A DNA stretch of 64,000 bases from Afifella sp. IM 167 (lineage in GTDB: Bacteria > Pseudomonadota > Alphaproteobacteria > Rhizobiales > Afifellaceae): positions 1 through 64,000 of the forward strand of contig NZ_NSLC01000003.1 in assembly GCF_020144925.1 (NCBI RefSeq). The letters are read 5' to 3'. The notes below the pieces were generated by a model. It was not told where the DNA came from. It searched no databases and was given only the letters and a program-made list of their open reading frames with translations. A program made the translations under genes and the position numbers. Numbering within the stretch: the stretch's first letter is position 1; each line of letters starts with the position of its first letter. This document shows positions 36,401 to 43,435 of the stretch, piece after piece.

Positions 36401-37028
36401 CACCGGCTATCAGAGCCGCGCCTATGCCAGACGCTACCGGCAGAAGGTGGAGGAGATGGCCGAGACGGAGGCGCGCCTTGCGCCCGGCGAGAGCGGCCTT
36501 GCCGAGGCCGTCCTCCATTCATTGTTCAAGCTGATGGCCGTGAAGGACGAATACGAGGTAGCGCGGCTCTTCACGGATGGCAGCTTCCGGCGCGAGCTTG
36601 CCGGCACCTTCGAGAGCTATGCGAGGCTCGACTTCCACATGGCGCCGCCGGTTCTGGCGCGGCGCGACGCCAAGGGCCATCAGAAAAAACAGAGCTTCGG
36701 GCCGTGGATGATGCGGGTCCTGAAACCACTGGCGGCCATGCGCTTCCTGCGCGGCACCTTCGCCGATCCGTTCTCCTATCTCGCCGAGCGGCGGTGGGAA
36801 CGGCAGCTTCTCGCCGACTACCAGGCCGACCTTGCCGAGATCGCCGACGCGCTGTCGGGCGAGAACCACCACATCGCTGTGGCGCTCGCCTCCTGGCCGC
36901 AGAAAGTGCGCGGCTTCGGCCATGTGAAGGAGCATCAGGCGAAGGCGGCGCTCGCCGAGCGCGAACGGCTGCTCGCGGCGTTCAGGAGGCCGGCCGAGGC
37001 GCCGGCGCTGCCGGAGGCGGCCGAATAG
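33495..37028 (+). CDS. single-chain indolepyruvate ferredoxin oxidoreductase family protein
   Basis: A 1177-residue fused 2-oxoacid oxidoreductase. Order: alpha-type pyrimidine-binding part (SGTQAVVRLLLMQ, FVSGYRGSPIGGLDQ), beta-type TPP part (HFCAGCPHNTSTLVPEG, NLGDGTYNHSGYLAIRAA, LYNDAVAMTGGQP), a cysteine-rich segment (NSLVCEGCGDCSVKSNC and SSCNKDYSCLSGFC) for an iron-sulfur cluster, then the gamma domain (LLITGVGGTGVVTIGAVLG, DMAGLAQKGGAVTTH) and a C-terminal domain. It oxidatively decarboxylates aryl or branched 2-oxoacids to acyl-CoA, reducing ferredoxin or another carrier. Start ATG follows GGGAGGGACG. Confidence 0.93.
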   Translation: MVSGPTRFAERETLRAVSLEDKYDLGKDEVFLSGTQAVVRLLLMQKERDRRAGFNTAAFVSGYRGSPIGGLDQQLWKSARLLTENDIRFQSGLNEDLAATAVWGSQQAELRGEGRYDGVFGLWYGKGPGVDRSGDVFRHANFAGTSRHGGVLALMGDDHTCESSTTAHQSEFAFVDAMMPVLNPAGVQEILDYGITGYALSRFAGVWVGLKCIKDNIESTGSVDGSAGRVQIRLPEFDMPPGGLNIRRGLHPLEQEALLHDYKKAAAIAFIRENRLNRTVMGGGRQARLGVVSLGKSWLDTRQALDLLGIDEVRAADLGLRLMKVAAPWPLEPEGIRAFAEGLETIIVVEEKRSLVETQIKEQLYGRAGAPMVLGKKDEEERVLFTAKGALEANDVAIAIGERIMRHAPDEAIAGRLGRLKRAQNVLHSTQSVAVRTPHFCAGCPHNTSTLVPEGSRAYAGIGCHYMAQWMERETDGFTQMGGEGANWIGEAPFSSREHVFQNLGDGTYNHSGYLAIRAAKAAGVNITYKILYNDAVAMTGGQPNEGGLTVEVIARQVAAEGASRIALVTDDPHKYPKGTSWPEGMTIHHRSELDAVQREMREVKGLSALIYDQTCAAEKRRRRKRGLAEDPDRRVFINSLVCEGCGDCSVKSNCVAVQPLETEFGRKRVIDQSSCNKDYSCLSGFCPSFVTVHGGVLKKGVGVDRAALPEVPEPVIEPVERVRSLLITGVGGTGVVTIGAVLGMAAHLEGKGIGIIDMAGLAQKGGAVTTHMKIAPSAEDIHAIRVGAEEADTVLACDIVVAGSQKVLAAMRPGETKVFANTYEAYPGDFTRDADFTLPSRRLRKTIEDRLGEERAGEGRAGAELAHFVDAQGLASALCGDAIASNMFMAGYAWQMGGIPLSRSSIHEAIALNGVAVEMNLAAFEWGRASAHDRAAVERAAGMAKPAGHGLDEQQGLEALLERRAEFLTGYQSRAYARRYRQKVEEMAETEARLAPGESGLAEAVLHSLFKLMAVKDEYEVARLFTDGSFRRELAGTFESYARLDFHMAPPVLARRDAKGHQKKQSFGPWMMRVLKPLAAMRFLRGTFADPFSYLAERRWERQLLADYQADLAEIADALSGENHHIAVALASWPQKVRGFGHVKEHQAKAALAERERLLAAFRRPAEAPALPEAAE

Positions 37029-37048
37029 GGCGGGCATTCTCCCCGCCC
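37028..37048 (+). terminator. GC hairpin after the indolepyruvate oxidoreductase gene
   Basis: GGGCGGG (37028-37034) pairs perfectly with CCCGCCC (37042-37048) across a 7-base loop, directly at the gene end. No T run follows, so intrinsic termination is uncertain. Confidence 0.4.
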
Positions 37049-37213
37049 GGCCTTCAAGACTCTGAAACCATTCAGTCGCAGAGTGTAACCCGTGGGGCAT
37101 CGGGCGGCGAGGCGAAAGCTGCTGCCGCATCTTTTCGAGAGGCGATGGGATTCTTTGCGAAAGCCGGGCGCGCTTGTGACGCGCATGAGGAGCAAGTCTG
37201 GAGACGGGAGCGC

Positions 37214-38752
37214 ATGAGGATCATACGCAGTCTGGCGATGATCGCATTCGCGGCTCTGGTGGCCTACGCCATCAGCTTCAACACGAACCTGTTCGAGGCG
37301 CTCTACCATTACAGCCGCGCCCATGAGAGCTGGCAGCTCGACGAGGTCTTCGGCGGGCTCAGTCTCTTCGCCGTCGTGCTTCTCCTCCTTTCCATCTTTC
37401 GCGTCTTCGAGCTTCGCCGGAGGATCGTGCAGAAGGAACGTGCAGAGCGGGAGGCGGGCCGGCTCGCGCGCCATGACGCGCTGACCGGCCTTCCCAACCG
37501 GCGCCAGCTCTTCGAGGTCTTCGCGCATCGCAACGCGGTGCCCGATGGAGACGCTCCCTGCGCCGTCTTCCTCATCGATCTGGATCGCTTCAAGCCGGTC
37601 AACGACATGTACGGCCACCAGGTCGGCGACGAGGCCCTGTGCATCCTGGCCGAGCGGATGAAGGCGCTCCTCGACGGACATGGCTTCGTCGCCCGGCTGG
37701 GCGGAGACGAGTTCGCCGCGATCGTCGATCTCGCCCCCGATTCCCCAGAGCTTCTGCGCCTGGTGCGACAGCTCGCCGAAGCGCTTTCCCAGCCTATCCA
37801 GATCGACCAGATGCGGTTTTCCCTGGGCGCCAGCATCGGCGTTGCGGTCTATCCGGAGGATGGACGCGACGCCGATACGCTGCTGCGCAACGCCGACATC
37901 GCCATGTACCACATGAAGTCGCAGGGCCGGGGCAGCTTTCACTTCTTCCGCGCCGGCATGGATGCGGAGCTCCTGGAGCGCGTGACGCTGGAGAACGAGA
38001 TTGACGGAGCGATCGCGCGCGGCGAGATCGAACCGTTCCTCCAACCCCTGATCGACCTCTCCTCGGGCAAGGTGCTGGGCTTTGAGATACTCGCCCGCTG
38101 GCAGCACCCGGAGCGCGGCCTTCTCATGCCGGACCTTTTCATTCCGATCGCCGAGGACAGCGGCAAGCTCGGAGCGCTCACCTCGCGGCTGCTGAGCGAC
38201 GCGACGGCCGTCGTGGCCGGATGGCCGGGAAACTTCGTCCTTTCGGTCAATCTGGCGGCCAAACAGATCGTCGATCCGGACCTGCCGGCCATGCTGCTTT
38301 CGGCCGTCAGCGCGAGCGGCTTTCCTCCCTATCGGCTGCAGATCGAGCTGACGGAGAGCGCGCTGGTCGACAACATGTCCGAGGCGCGGGCCGTGCTCGA
38401 CGAATTGCGGGCCTCGGGCGTGCGCATCGCGCTCGACGATTTCGGGACGGGCTTTTCCGGCCTCTATCATCTGCGCGAACTGAAGCTCGATTCCCTCAAG
38501 ATCGACCGCTCCTTCATCATCGGCATGCTGGAGGACAAGGACCGGCAGGCGATCGTGGAGGCTGTGCTGCACCTTTCCAGGGCGCTCGGGATCGAGACGA
38601 CGGCGGAGGGCGTGGAGACGCCGGAACTCGACAAGCGTCTTGCCGATCTCGGCTGCCAGATCGGACAGGGCTTCTACTACAGCCGCCCGGTGCCGCTGGC
38701 CGAAGCCGAGGCGCTGCTGCGCTCGACCCGCGAAGCGCGGATCAGCGCATAG
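37214..38752 (+). CDS. membrane GGDEF/EAL diguanylate cyclase-phosphodiesterase
   Basis: A 512-residue c-di-GMP enzyme: two membrane helices with a short periplasmic loop (about residues 7-25 and 48-66), GGDEF domain (LARHDALTGLPNRRQLF, LIDLDRFKPVND, intact RLGGDEF) and EAL domain (FEILARWQHPERG in place of EAL, NLAAKQI, ELTESALV, ALDDFGTGFSGL, LKIDRSFI, ETTAEGVET). The GGDEF site is intact; in the EAL motif Glu is retained (EIL), and the metal-binding DDFGTG and catalytic region look complete, so both activities are possible. A longer frame with ATG at 37145 exists; 37214 has GGGAG close upstream. Confidence 0.9.
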   Translation: MRIIRSLAMIAFAALVAYAISFNTNLFEALYHYSRAHESWQLDEVFGGLSLFAVVLLLLSIFRVFELRRRIVQKERAEREAGRLARHDALTGLPNRRQLFEVFAHRNAVPDGDAPCAVFLIDLDRFKPVNDMYGHQVGDEALCILAERMKALLDGHGFVARLGGDEFAAIVDLAPDSPELLRLVRQLAEALSQPIQIDQMRFSLGASIGVAVYPEDGRDADTLLRNADIAMYHMKSQGRGSFHFFRAGMDAELLERVTLENEIDGAIARGEIEPFLQPLIDLSSGKVLGFEILARWQHPERGLLMPDLFIPIAEDSGKLGALTSRLLSDATAVVAGWPGNFVLSVNLAAKQIVDPDLPAMLLSAVSASGFPPYRLQIELTESALVDNMSEARAVLDELRASGVRIALDDFGTGFSGLYHLRELKLDSLKIDRSFIIGMLEDKDRQAIVEAVLHLSRALGIETTAEGVETPELDKRLADLGCQIGQGFYYSRPVPLAEAEALLRSTREARISA

Positions 38753-38784
38753 AGCTTCCAGCGACGGGCGAGAAGCGAACGGTT

Positions 38785-39003
38785 CTATGCCGCGAAAGCG
38801 CCGACCGCCTGGAGCAGCGTGCCGAGGAGAAGGAGCAGGAGGCCGATCTCGCCCGAACGGCGCACGTTCATCTCATCGATCGTTTCGCGTTCCGGCATCT
38901 TCGCGCCGGGCTGACCGGGAAGCGCGATCTGCGGCAGGCCGTACCGGAAGAGCAGCAGAATCCCGACGAGATTGAAGATAACACCGAAAAAAGTGGCAAC
39001 CAT
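38785..39003 (-). CDS. small two-helix membrane protein
   Basis: A 72-residue protein: helix 1 ATFFGVIFNLVGILLLFRYGL, a 25-residue polar loop (GQPGAKMPERETIDEMNVRR) and helix 2 GEIGLLLLLLGTLLQAVGAF. I recognise no family. The ATG at 39003 has a strong site (ATCGGAGGCAAGC) and is better than the longer frame from 39291. It is convergent with the GGDEF/EAL gene and divergent from the RiPP-like locus. Confidence 0.72.
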   Translation of the reverse strand: MVATFFGVIFNLVGILLLFRYGLPQIALPGQPGAKMPERETIDEMNVRRSGEIGLLLLLLGTLLQAVGAFAA

Positions 39004-39480
39004 GCTTGCCTCCGATCCGAGTGCGGCCGGAGGCGCCGGAAGGTGGCTGCAGTCCGGAGGCGAGCGCGGGAGAAAGAGCGCGCTCGCCGATCCGGCCCGC
39101 CAAGGCGCTCGTATCGGGACAGGACGGTCCCCGTTCCTGCCCTCGCCGGCGCCCGTTCGAACACCCCCCGTGGCGTCCATCCGGCCGAGACAGAACTCTA
39201 GCGCGCCTTCGCCCGGCGCGGCAGCGGACAGTTTGTCTCTGGCAGGACGGCGCGCTCGTGCCGGCACGCCCTGATCGTGCGTGCGCCGCATATCGCCGGG
39301 GCACTATCGTCGGGGGCATCGCTCCCACAGTATGAACGGCCGCTTCGTTCCTAATAATTTGTTTAATGGAAACTTATTGCGCCGTTTTGACACGAAGTAG
39401 CCGGCTAATGGCGAGGCTATCCTCTCTCCTCTATCGATCTGGCAGGAATTCATCGACCGCAGAACTTTCGGGAGGTCACC
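39004..39480. other. 477-base gene-free stretch upstream of the Cys-rich peptide gene
   Basis: No supported gene. The first 300 bases are GC-rich and contain a perfect 8-base hairpin CGAGCGCG/CGCGCTCG (39061-39086) without a T run. The last 130 bases become AT-rich, unlike the surroundings, and probably hold the promoter of the peptide gene. Confidence 0.6.
39350..39420 (+). promoter_or_regulatory. AT-rich promoter region of the Cys-rich peptide gene
   Basis: AT-rich segment CCTAATAATTTGTTTAATGG (from 39350) followed by a consensus -35 hexamer TTGACA at 39387-39392. No good -10 hexamer is seen at 17 bases, so the promoter is either activator-dependent or of another type. About 90 bases remain to the start codon. 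Confidence 0.35.
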
Positions 39481-39789
39481 ATGGAAAGCTACGCCAAGTG
39501 GTTCAGTGACGGTTTCAACGCTCTGGTGGAGAAGAAGGACGAGGAAGCCCTGCGCAAAGTCGGCAAGGCGATGAAGGAAGTTGGCCTCACCTTCAAGCAG
39601 GCCGGCGTCAACGTGCCCGGCGTCCGGGCCGACTGCTCTTCCGATTCCGGCGGGGGCGGCGACTGCTCCGACAATTCCTGTCTCGTCAACAGCGGTGGCG
39701 GGGATTGCGGCAACGAATCCTGCCTCAACGCCTCCGACGGAGGTTCTTGCGGCTCGGACGTCTGCAGCTCCTGCGCCAGCTCGGTCTAG
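39481..39789 (+). CDS. Cys-rich RiPP precursor peptide (candidate)
   Basis: A 102-residue peptide in two parts. Residues 1-50 are a charged helical leader (SYAKWFSDGFNALVEKKDEE, EALRKVGKAMKEVGLTFKQA) with no cysteine. Residues 51-102 are a core of Gly, Ser, Asp, Asn and eight Cys (52, 62, 67, 76, 81, 90, 95, 98) with no aromatic residue. Three C-x4-C pairs recur with a 14-residue period, separated by GGG/DGG. This leader-plus-repetitive-Cys-core design, with a radical SAM/SPASM gene next on the same strand, fits a thioether RiPP (sactipeptide or ranthipeptide class). A strong GGGAGG lies upstream. A metal-binding peptide is the main alternative. No double-Gly leader site is evident. Confidence 0.75.
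   Translation: MESYAKWFSDGFNALVEKKDEEALRKVGKAMKEVGLTFKQAGVNVPGVRADCSSDSGGGGDCSDNSCLVNSGGGDCGNESCLNASDGGSCGSDVCSSCASSV
39661..39786. repeat. three 42-base tandem units encoding the Cys core
   Basis: Units start at 39661, 39703 and 39745 and encode DCSDNSCLVNSGGG, DCGNESCLNASDGG and SCGSDVCSSCASSV. Protein periodicity (Cys at positions 2 and 7 of each unit) is stricter than the DNA identity, so the repeat is kept by selection on the peptide rather than being a fresh duplication. Confidence 0.8.
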
Positions 39790-39829
39790 GTTTTTCGGGC
39801 CGCGCCACCGGCGAACGCCGCACTGCAGC

Positions 39830-39857
39830 GTTTCGGGCGCCGCGTTTCGGGCGCCGC
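39830..39857. repeat. perfect 14-base tandem duplication
   Basis: GTTTCGGGCGCCGC occurs at 39830-39843 and 39844-39857, about 40 bases after the peptide stop codon and before the radical SAM gene. Confidence 0.8.
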
Positions 39858-39934
39858 GTCCCGACCGTCTGGCGGCGGCGCCTTCCCGCCACGAGAAGGC
39901 CCAGACAACGAGGCCCGCATGAAGAGGGCTTGTC

Positions 39935-41410
39935 ATGCGTATCTGCGAACCGGAAGCGGTGCCGCGGCTCAGCCGCTTCTTCTTCATGCGGCGAGAAAGC
40001 GACAAGATCGCCTTCGCCTTCCTGCCGCATCAGAGCCTGAGGACGGGCGTCCTGCATCCGTGCGAGGCGGTGGGGCTGGCGCTGATCGACGGCCGGCGGA
40101 ACTGGCGCGAGGTGTTGGCGGCGCTCGCCCTCGTATCCTCGGAAGAACCGGAGGCAGCGGGAGCCTTTCTGGAGCGGCTTCTCGGGCGGATCGATCCGCG
40201 CCGGGAGATCGTTACGGAGGCCGTTTCCGAAGACGGCGCCTGCCGGCGCTACGAGCCGCAGGATTTCGTTCTGGCGGCGAACCGGCTCGACCCTTCGAGC
40301 CGGTTCGAGGCGCCGTTCGCGATGATCCTGAAGCCCACCTCGCGCTGCAAGACGAATTGCCTCTACTGCTACGCTCCGCGCCAGGATGCCGGCCGCAGGC
40401 GGGAAATGTCGCTGGAGCGGATCGCCGACATTCTGCGGCAGGCCTGGCAGGCCGGGGTGCGTCAGGTCAATCTGTGCGGCGGCGACGGCTTCGCGCGCAC
40501 CGACTTCCTCTCCATCGTCGAGGAGGCGGTCGCCCTCGGCTTCGTCACCGACGTTTCCACCAAGGTGCCGCTGACGCCGGCGCAGGCGGCCCGTCTCGCC
40601 GCGAGCGGCCTCGACTACCTGCAGATCTCCATCGACAGCGCCGATCCGGCGATCTCCGACAGGATGGTCGGCCGCCGGGGCCACCATGCGGCGCTGGTGG
40701 AGAGCATCCGGGCGCTTCGGGCCGCCGGGCTCTACGTGCGCACCAACACGGTGGTGACGCGCCACAACCTTGCGACGATCGCGGCCACGGTGGACATGCT
40801 CGCGGGGCTCGGCATCACCGAGATGAAGATCTCGCCGGCTTTCGCCTCCCACCACACCGGCAGTGGCGAGTACGTCCTCGACGAGAGGGAGGCGGCTTGC
40901 CTTGAGAAAGAGATATCGCGCCTCAAGGCGCAATGGGCCCCGCGCGGCGTCGACATCCTCTACGGCCGGCTGAAGCCGGCCGAGGCGATGGGCGCGCAGG
41001 AGAAGCGCCGCTTCTGGTTTTCCGGGCGCGGCGCCTGTTCGGGCGGGCGATCGGCGATCTTCGTCACGCCGGAGGGCAAGGTGACCCTGTGCGAGCAGGT
41101 GCCCCACCATGCGCCCTTCGTCGTCGGCGACCTCGCGCACCAGTCGCTCATGGATGTGTGGAACAGCGCGGCCGCGCGCGCCATGGCCTATCCGCCGCGC
41201 GAGAGCTTTGCCGGGACGATCTGCCACGATTGTCCCGATTTCGAGCGCTGCGCCGTCCAGCGCGGCCATTGCTTCCGCGATTCCTGGTTCGCCTCCGGCA
41301 GGCTGTGCGGGCCCGGCCCCTATTGCCCGCATGGCCCGGCGGGCGGGGAAGCGGGCGATCCCGCGCCGCGGGCCTCAGCCCGCCTCGACGATGACGAGCT
41401 CGCGCTCTGA
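39935..41410 (+). CDS. radical SAM/SPASM peptide maturase with PqqD-like N-terminus (candidate RiPP enzyme)
   Basis: A 491-residue enzyme. Residues about 15-85 resemble a PqqD/RRE leader-binding domain (PHQSLRTGVLHPCEAVGLAL, IDGRRNWREVLAALAL). The radical SAM core has the cluster C138-x3-C142-x2-C145 in SRCKTNCLYCY, then NLCGGDGF and LDYLQISIDSAD. The C-terminal SPASM part carries C368, C386, C430, C433, C439, C446, C458 and C464, including CHDCPDFERC, enough for two auxiliary 4Fe-4S clusters. Such enzymes install thioether or C-C links on peptides; the Cys-rich peptide 145 bases upstream is the obvious substrate. ATG follows AGAGGGCTTGTC. Its 3' end overlaps the convergent DUF1330 gene by 36 bases. 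Confidence 0.87.
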   Translation: MRICEPEAVPRLSRFFFMRRESDKIAFAFLPHQSLRTGVLHPCEAVGLALIDGRRNWREVLAALALVSSEEPEAAGAFLERLLGRIDPRREIVTEAVSEDGACRRYEPQDFVLAANRLDPSSRFEAPFAMILKPTSRCKTNCLYCYAPRQDAGRRREMSLERIADILRQAWQAGVRQVNLCGGDGFARTDFLSIVEEAVALGFVTDVSTKVPLTPAQAARLAASGLDYLQISIDSADPAISDRMVGRRGHHAALVESIRALRAAGLYVRTNTVVTRHNLATIAATVDMLAGLGITEMKISPAFASHHTGSGEYVLDEREAACLEKEISRLKAQWAPRGVDILYGRLKPAEAMGAQEKRRFWFSGRGACSGGRSAIFVTPEGKVTLCEQVPHHAPFVVGDLAHQSLMDVWNSAAARAMAYPPRESFAGTICHDCPDFERCAVQRGHCFRDSWFASGRLCGPGPYCPHGPAGGEAGDPAPRASARLDDDELAL

Positions 41411-41671
41411 GGCGCGGGCGGCGATCTTCACCGCCGCCTGGTAGGCGGGGGAATCGTAGCATTCGACGGCCTTCTCGAAGCTCGGGAAGACCGCCACGGT
41501 GTTCCAGGGCCGATCCGTTCCCTCCATCTGCCGGTAACGGCCGCCGCGGGCGAGGAACTTTCCGCCATGGGCGGCAACCGCCTCGGCGGCCATCTTCCGG
41601 TAAGCGGCGTATTGCGCCTCGTCCGTGACGGTGACGTGGGCGATCCAGTAAGCCTCGCGTGCGCTCGGCAT
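41375..41671 (-). CDS. DUF1330 family protein
   Basis: A 98-residue DUF1330 protein, a ferredoxin-like alpha/beta fold: YWIAHVTVTDEAQYAAYRKMA, GGKFLARGGRYRQMEGT, NTVAVFPSFEKAVECYDSPAY. Function unknown, possibly a small cofactor-free isomerase or monooxygenase-like protein. ATG 41671 lies 8 bases after the stop of the upstream Xsc-like gene, so it belongs to that operon. Confidence 0.88.
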   Translation of the reverse strand: MPSAREAYWIAHVTVTDEAQYAAYRKMAAEAVAAHGGKFLARGGRYRQMEGTDRPWNTVAVFPSFEKAVECYDSPAYQAAVKIAARASERELVIVEAG

Positions 41672-41678
41672 CGCCGCC

Positions 41679-43394
41679 TCAGTTGCGGTAGAGCGGCAGG
41701 TGCCGCTTCGGCCGGCGCAGCGCATCGCGGCGATAGGGCTCGGAGAGCACCTTTCCGTCGATCATCACTTCCAGGACGACCGGAGCCTCGCTCGCAAAGG
41801 CCTCGGCGAGGGCCGGGGCGATCTCTTCCGGCCTGGTGATGCGCTTTGCCACCGCGCCCATGTTGCGGGCGATCTCGGAGAAGGAGGGGTTTTCCAGCTC
41901 CGTCCAGAAATAGCGCTCGTCGAAGAAATCGTACTGGTTGCGCCGCTCGGCGCCGTAGACGTTGTTGTTCATGAGGATGGCGACGACGTTCACCTTCTCG
42001 GTGACGGCCGTCATCACCTCCTGCAGCGTCATCGACCAGGCGCCGTCGCCGATGATGACGCAGACGGGATCGTCCTTTTGCGCCATCTTGGCGCCGATCG
42101 CCGTCGCATAGGAGACGCCGATGCCGCCGAGGGAGCCGGCGCCGAGATACCGGCCGGGCTTTTCCGGGCGCAGATAGGCCGCGGCCGTGCCGCAGACATT
42201 GCCGATGTCGAGAACGGCGGTGACGTTTTCCGGCAGGGCCTTGGCGATCTCCATGACGGCGCGGCGCGGATGCATGACCTCGCCGTCGATGTCGGACATC
42301 TCTTCCAGCTCCTTCGTCCAGGCGTCTTTCTCCGTCGCGACGGCGGCCTTCACCGCTCCGACGTCGCGGGAGATCGCGGCGCCGCTGAGAGCCTCGACGA
42401 GCTGCGCCGTTACCTCGGCGGTGTCGCCCAGAAGGCCGAGGGCGATCGGCTTCTGGGCGCCGAGCTCCATCGGATCGTGCGAGTTCTGGATCAGCTTCGC
42501 ATCCTCGGGGAAGAAGTCGATCTCGTACTGGGTGTTGAGGCCGAAGGCGTTGAGCCGGGTGCCGAGCGCCAGGATGGTATCGGCCCGCGAGACGACGTTC
42601 ATCGCCGCCTTGGAGCCCTGATAGCCGATCGGGCCGAGGCCGAGCGGATGGTTCATCGGGAAGGCGTCGTTGTGCATGAAGATGGTGGCGACGGGGGCGC
42701 CGAGCATCTCGGCGAGCTCGGCCACCTTCTCCGCCGCGCCGGAGCGCACCACGCCGAGGCCGGCGAGGATGACCGGGTTCTTCGCTTCGGCCAGCATCGC
42801 GGCCGCCTTCTCGATCTCGCCAGCGGGGGCGCCGCCGCGGCGCCCGTCTGTGCGGTACTGGTGCGGGCGAAGCTCCGGTTCGTCCCACTCGGCATAGAAG
42901 TAGTCGCGGGGAATATCGACCTGCGCCGGGCCGCCGAGCGCCCAGGCGGCGCGGAAGGCGGTGCGGATCGCCTCGCCGATGCGGTCGCCGCGCTCCACTT
43001 TCACCTGATGAACGGTGACGGAGCGCAGCATGTCCATCTGGTCGATTTCCTGGAAGGCGCCGGTGCCCATCAGCGTGCTCGGCACGGCGGGGGTGATGAC
43101 GACGACCGGGGTGTGGTTGAGTTTTGCGCTGGCAAGGCCGGTGACGAGGTTGGTGACGCCCGGCCCGTTCTGGCCGATGCACACGCCCGGCACGCCCTTT
43201 GCGCGCCCGTAGCCCTCGGCCATCAGCGCGGCGCTCTGCTCGTGGCGCACCTGCACGAAGCGGATGCCGGCGCGGTTGAAGATGTCGAGCGGATCCATGA
43301 AGGCCGAGCCGACAATGCCGTAGATGACCTCCACGCCCTCAAGGCGCAGGGCCTCGGTGAACGCCTCGCTCCCGGTCATGCGTCTCGTTTTCAT
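41679..43394 (-). CDS. xsc: sulfoacetaldehyde acetyltransferase-like TPP enzyme (Xsc)
   Basis: A 571-residue thiamine-diphosphate enzyme. The cofactor-activating Glu is in VRHEQSAALMAEGYGRA, followed by GQNGPGVTNLVTGL, GAFQEIDQMDML and NIP-type VDIPRDYF; the C-terminal GDGAWSMTLQEVMTAV...NNNVYGAERRNQ motif and the TELENPSFSEIARNMGA stretch are those of Xsc rather than acetolactate synthase, as is the ending RRDALRRPKRHLPLY. Xsc converts sulfoacetaldehyde and phosphate to acetyl phosphate and sulfite. The neighbouring GMC dehydrogenase and TRAP importer support an isethionate route. No phosphotransacetylase or sulfite-handling gene is in the window. ATG follows ACGGAGAAAAC. Confidence 0.82.
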   Translation of the reverse strand: MKTRRMTGSEAFTEALRLEGVEVIYGIVGSAFMDPLDIFNRAGIRFVQVRHEQSAALMAEGYGRAKGVPGVCIGQNGPGVTNLVTGLASAKLNHTPVVVITPAVPSTLMGTGAFQEIDQMDMLRSVTVHQVKVERGDRIGEAIRTAFRAAWALGGPAQVDIPRDYFYAEWDEPELRPHQYRTDGRRGGAPAGEIEKAAAMLAEAKNPVILAGLGVVRSGAAEKVAELAEMLGAPVATIFMHNDAFPMNHPLGLGPIGYQGSKAAMNVVSRADTILALGTRLNAFGLNTQYEIDFFPEDAKLIQNSHDPMELGAQKPIALGLLGDTAEVTAQLVEALSGAAISRDVGAVKAAVATEKDAWTKELEEMSDIDGEVMHPRRAVMEIAKALPENVTAVLDIGNVCGTAAAYLRPEKPGRYLGAGSLGGIGVSYATAIGAKMAQKDDPVCVIIGDGAWSMTLQEVMTAVTEKVNVVAILMNNNVYGAERRNQYDFFDERYFWTELENPSFSEIARNMGAVAKRITRPEEIAPALAEAFASEAPVVLEVMIDGKVLSEPYRRDALRRPKRHLPLYRN

Positions 43395-43435
43395 GTTTTC
43401 TCCGTGGGTTGGGCGGTGTGGGGGGGCGCCCGGGG

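Noticed and set aside
33369-36518. Minus-strand open frame of about 1,050 codons
   Set aside because: It lies opposite the indolepyruvate oxidoreductase gene, has His/Arg/Gly-rich composition typical of antisense frames in GC-rich DNA and no family motif.
39061-39086. Perfect 8-base hairpin upstream of the RiPP-like locus
   Set aside because: No T run on either side and GC-rich surroundings; not enough to call a terminator or operator.
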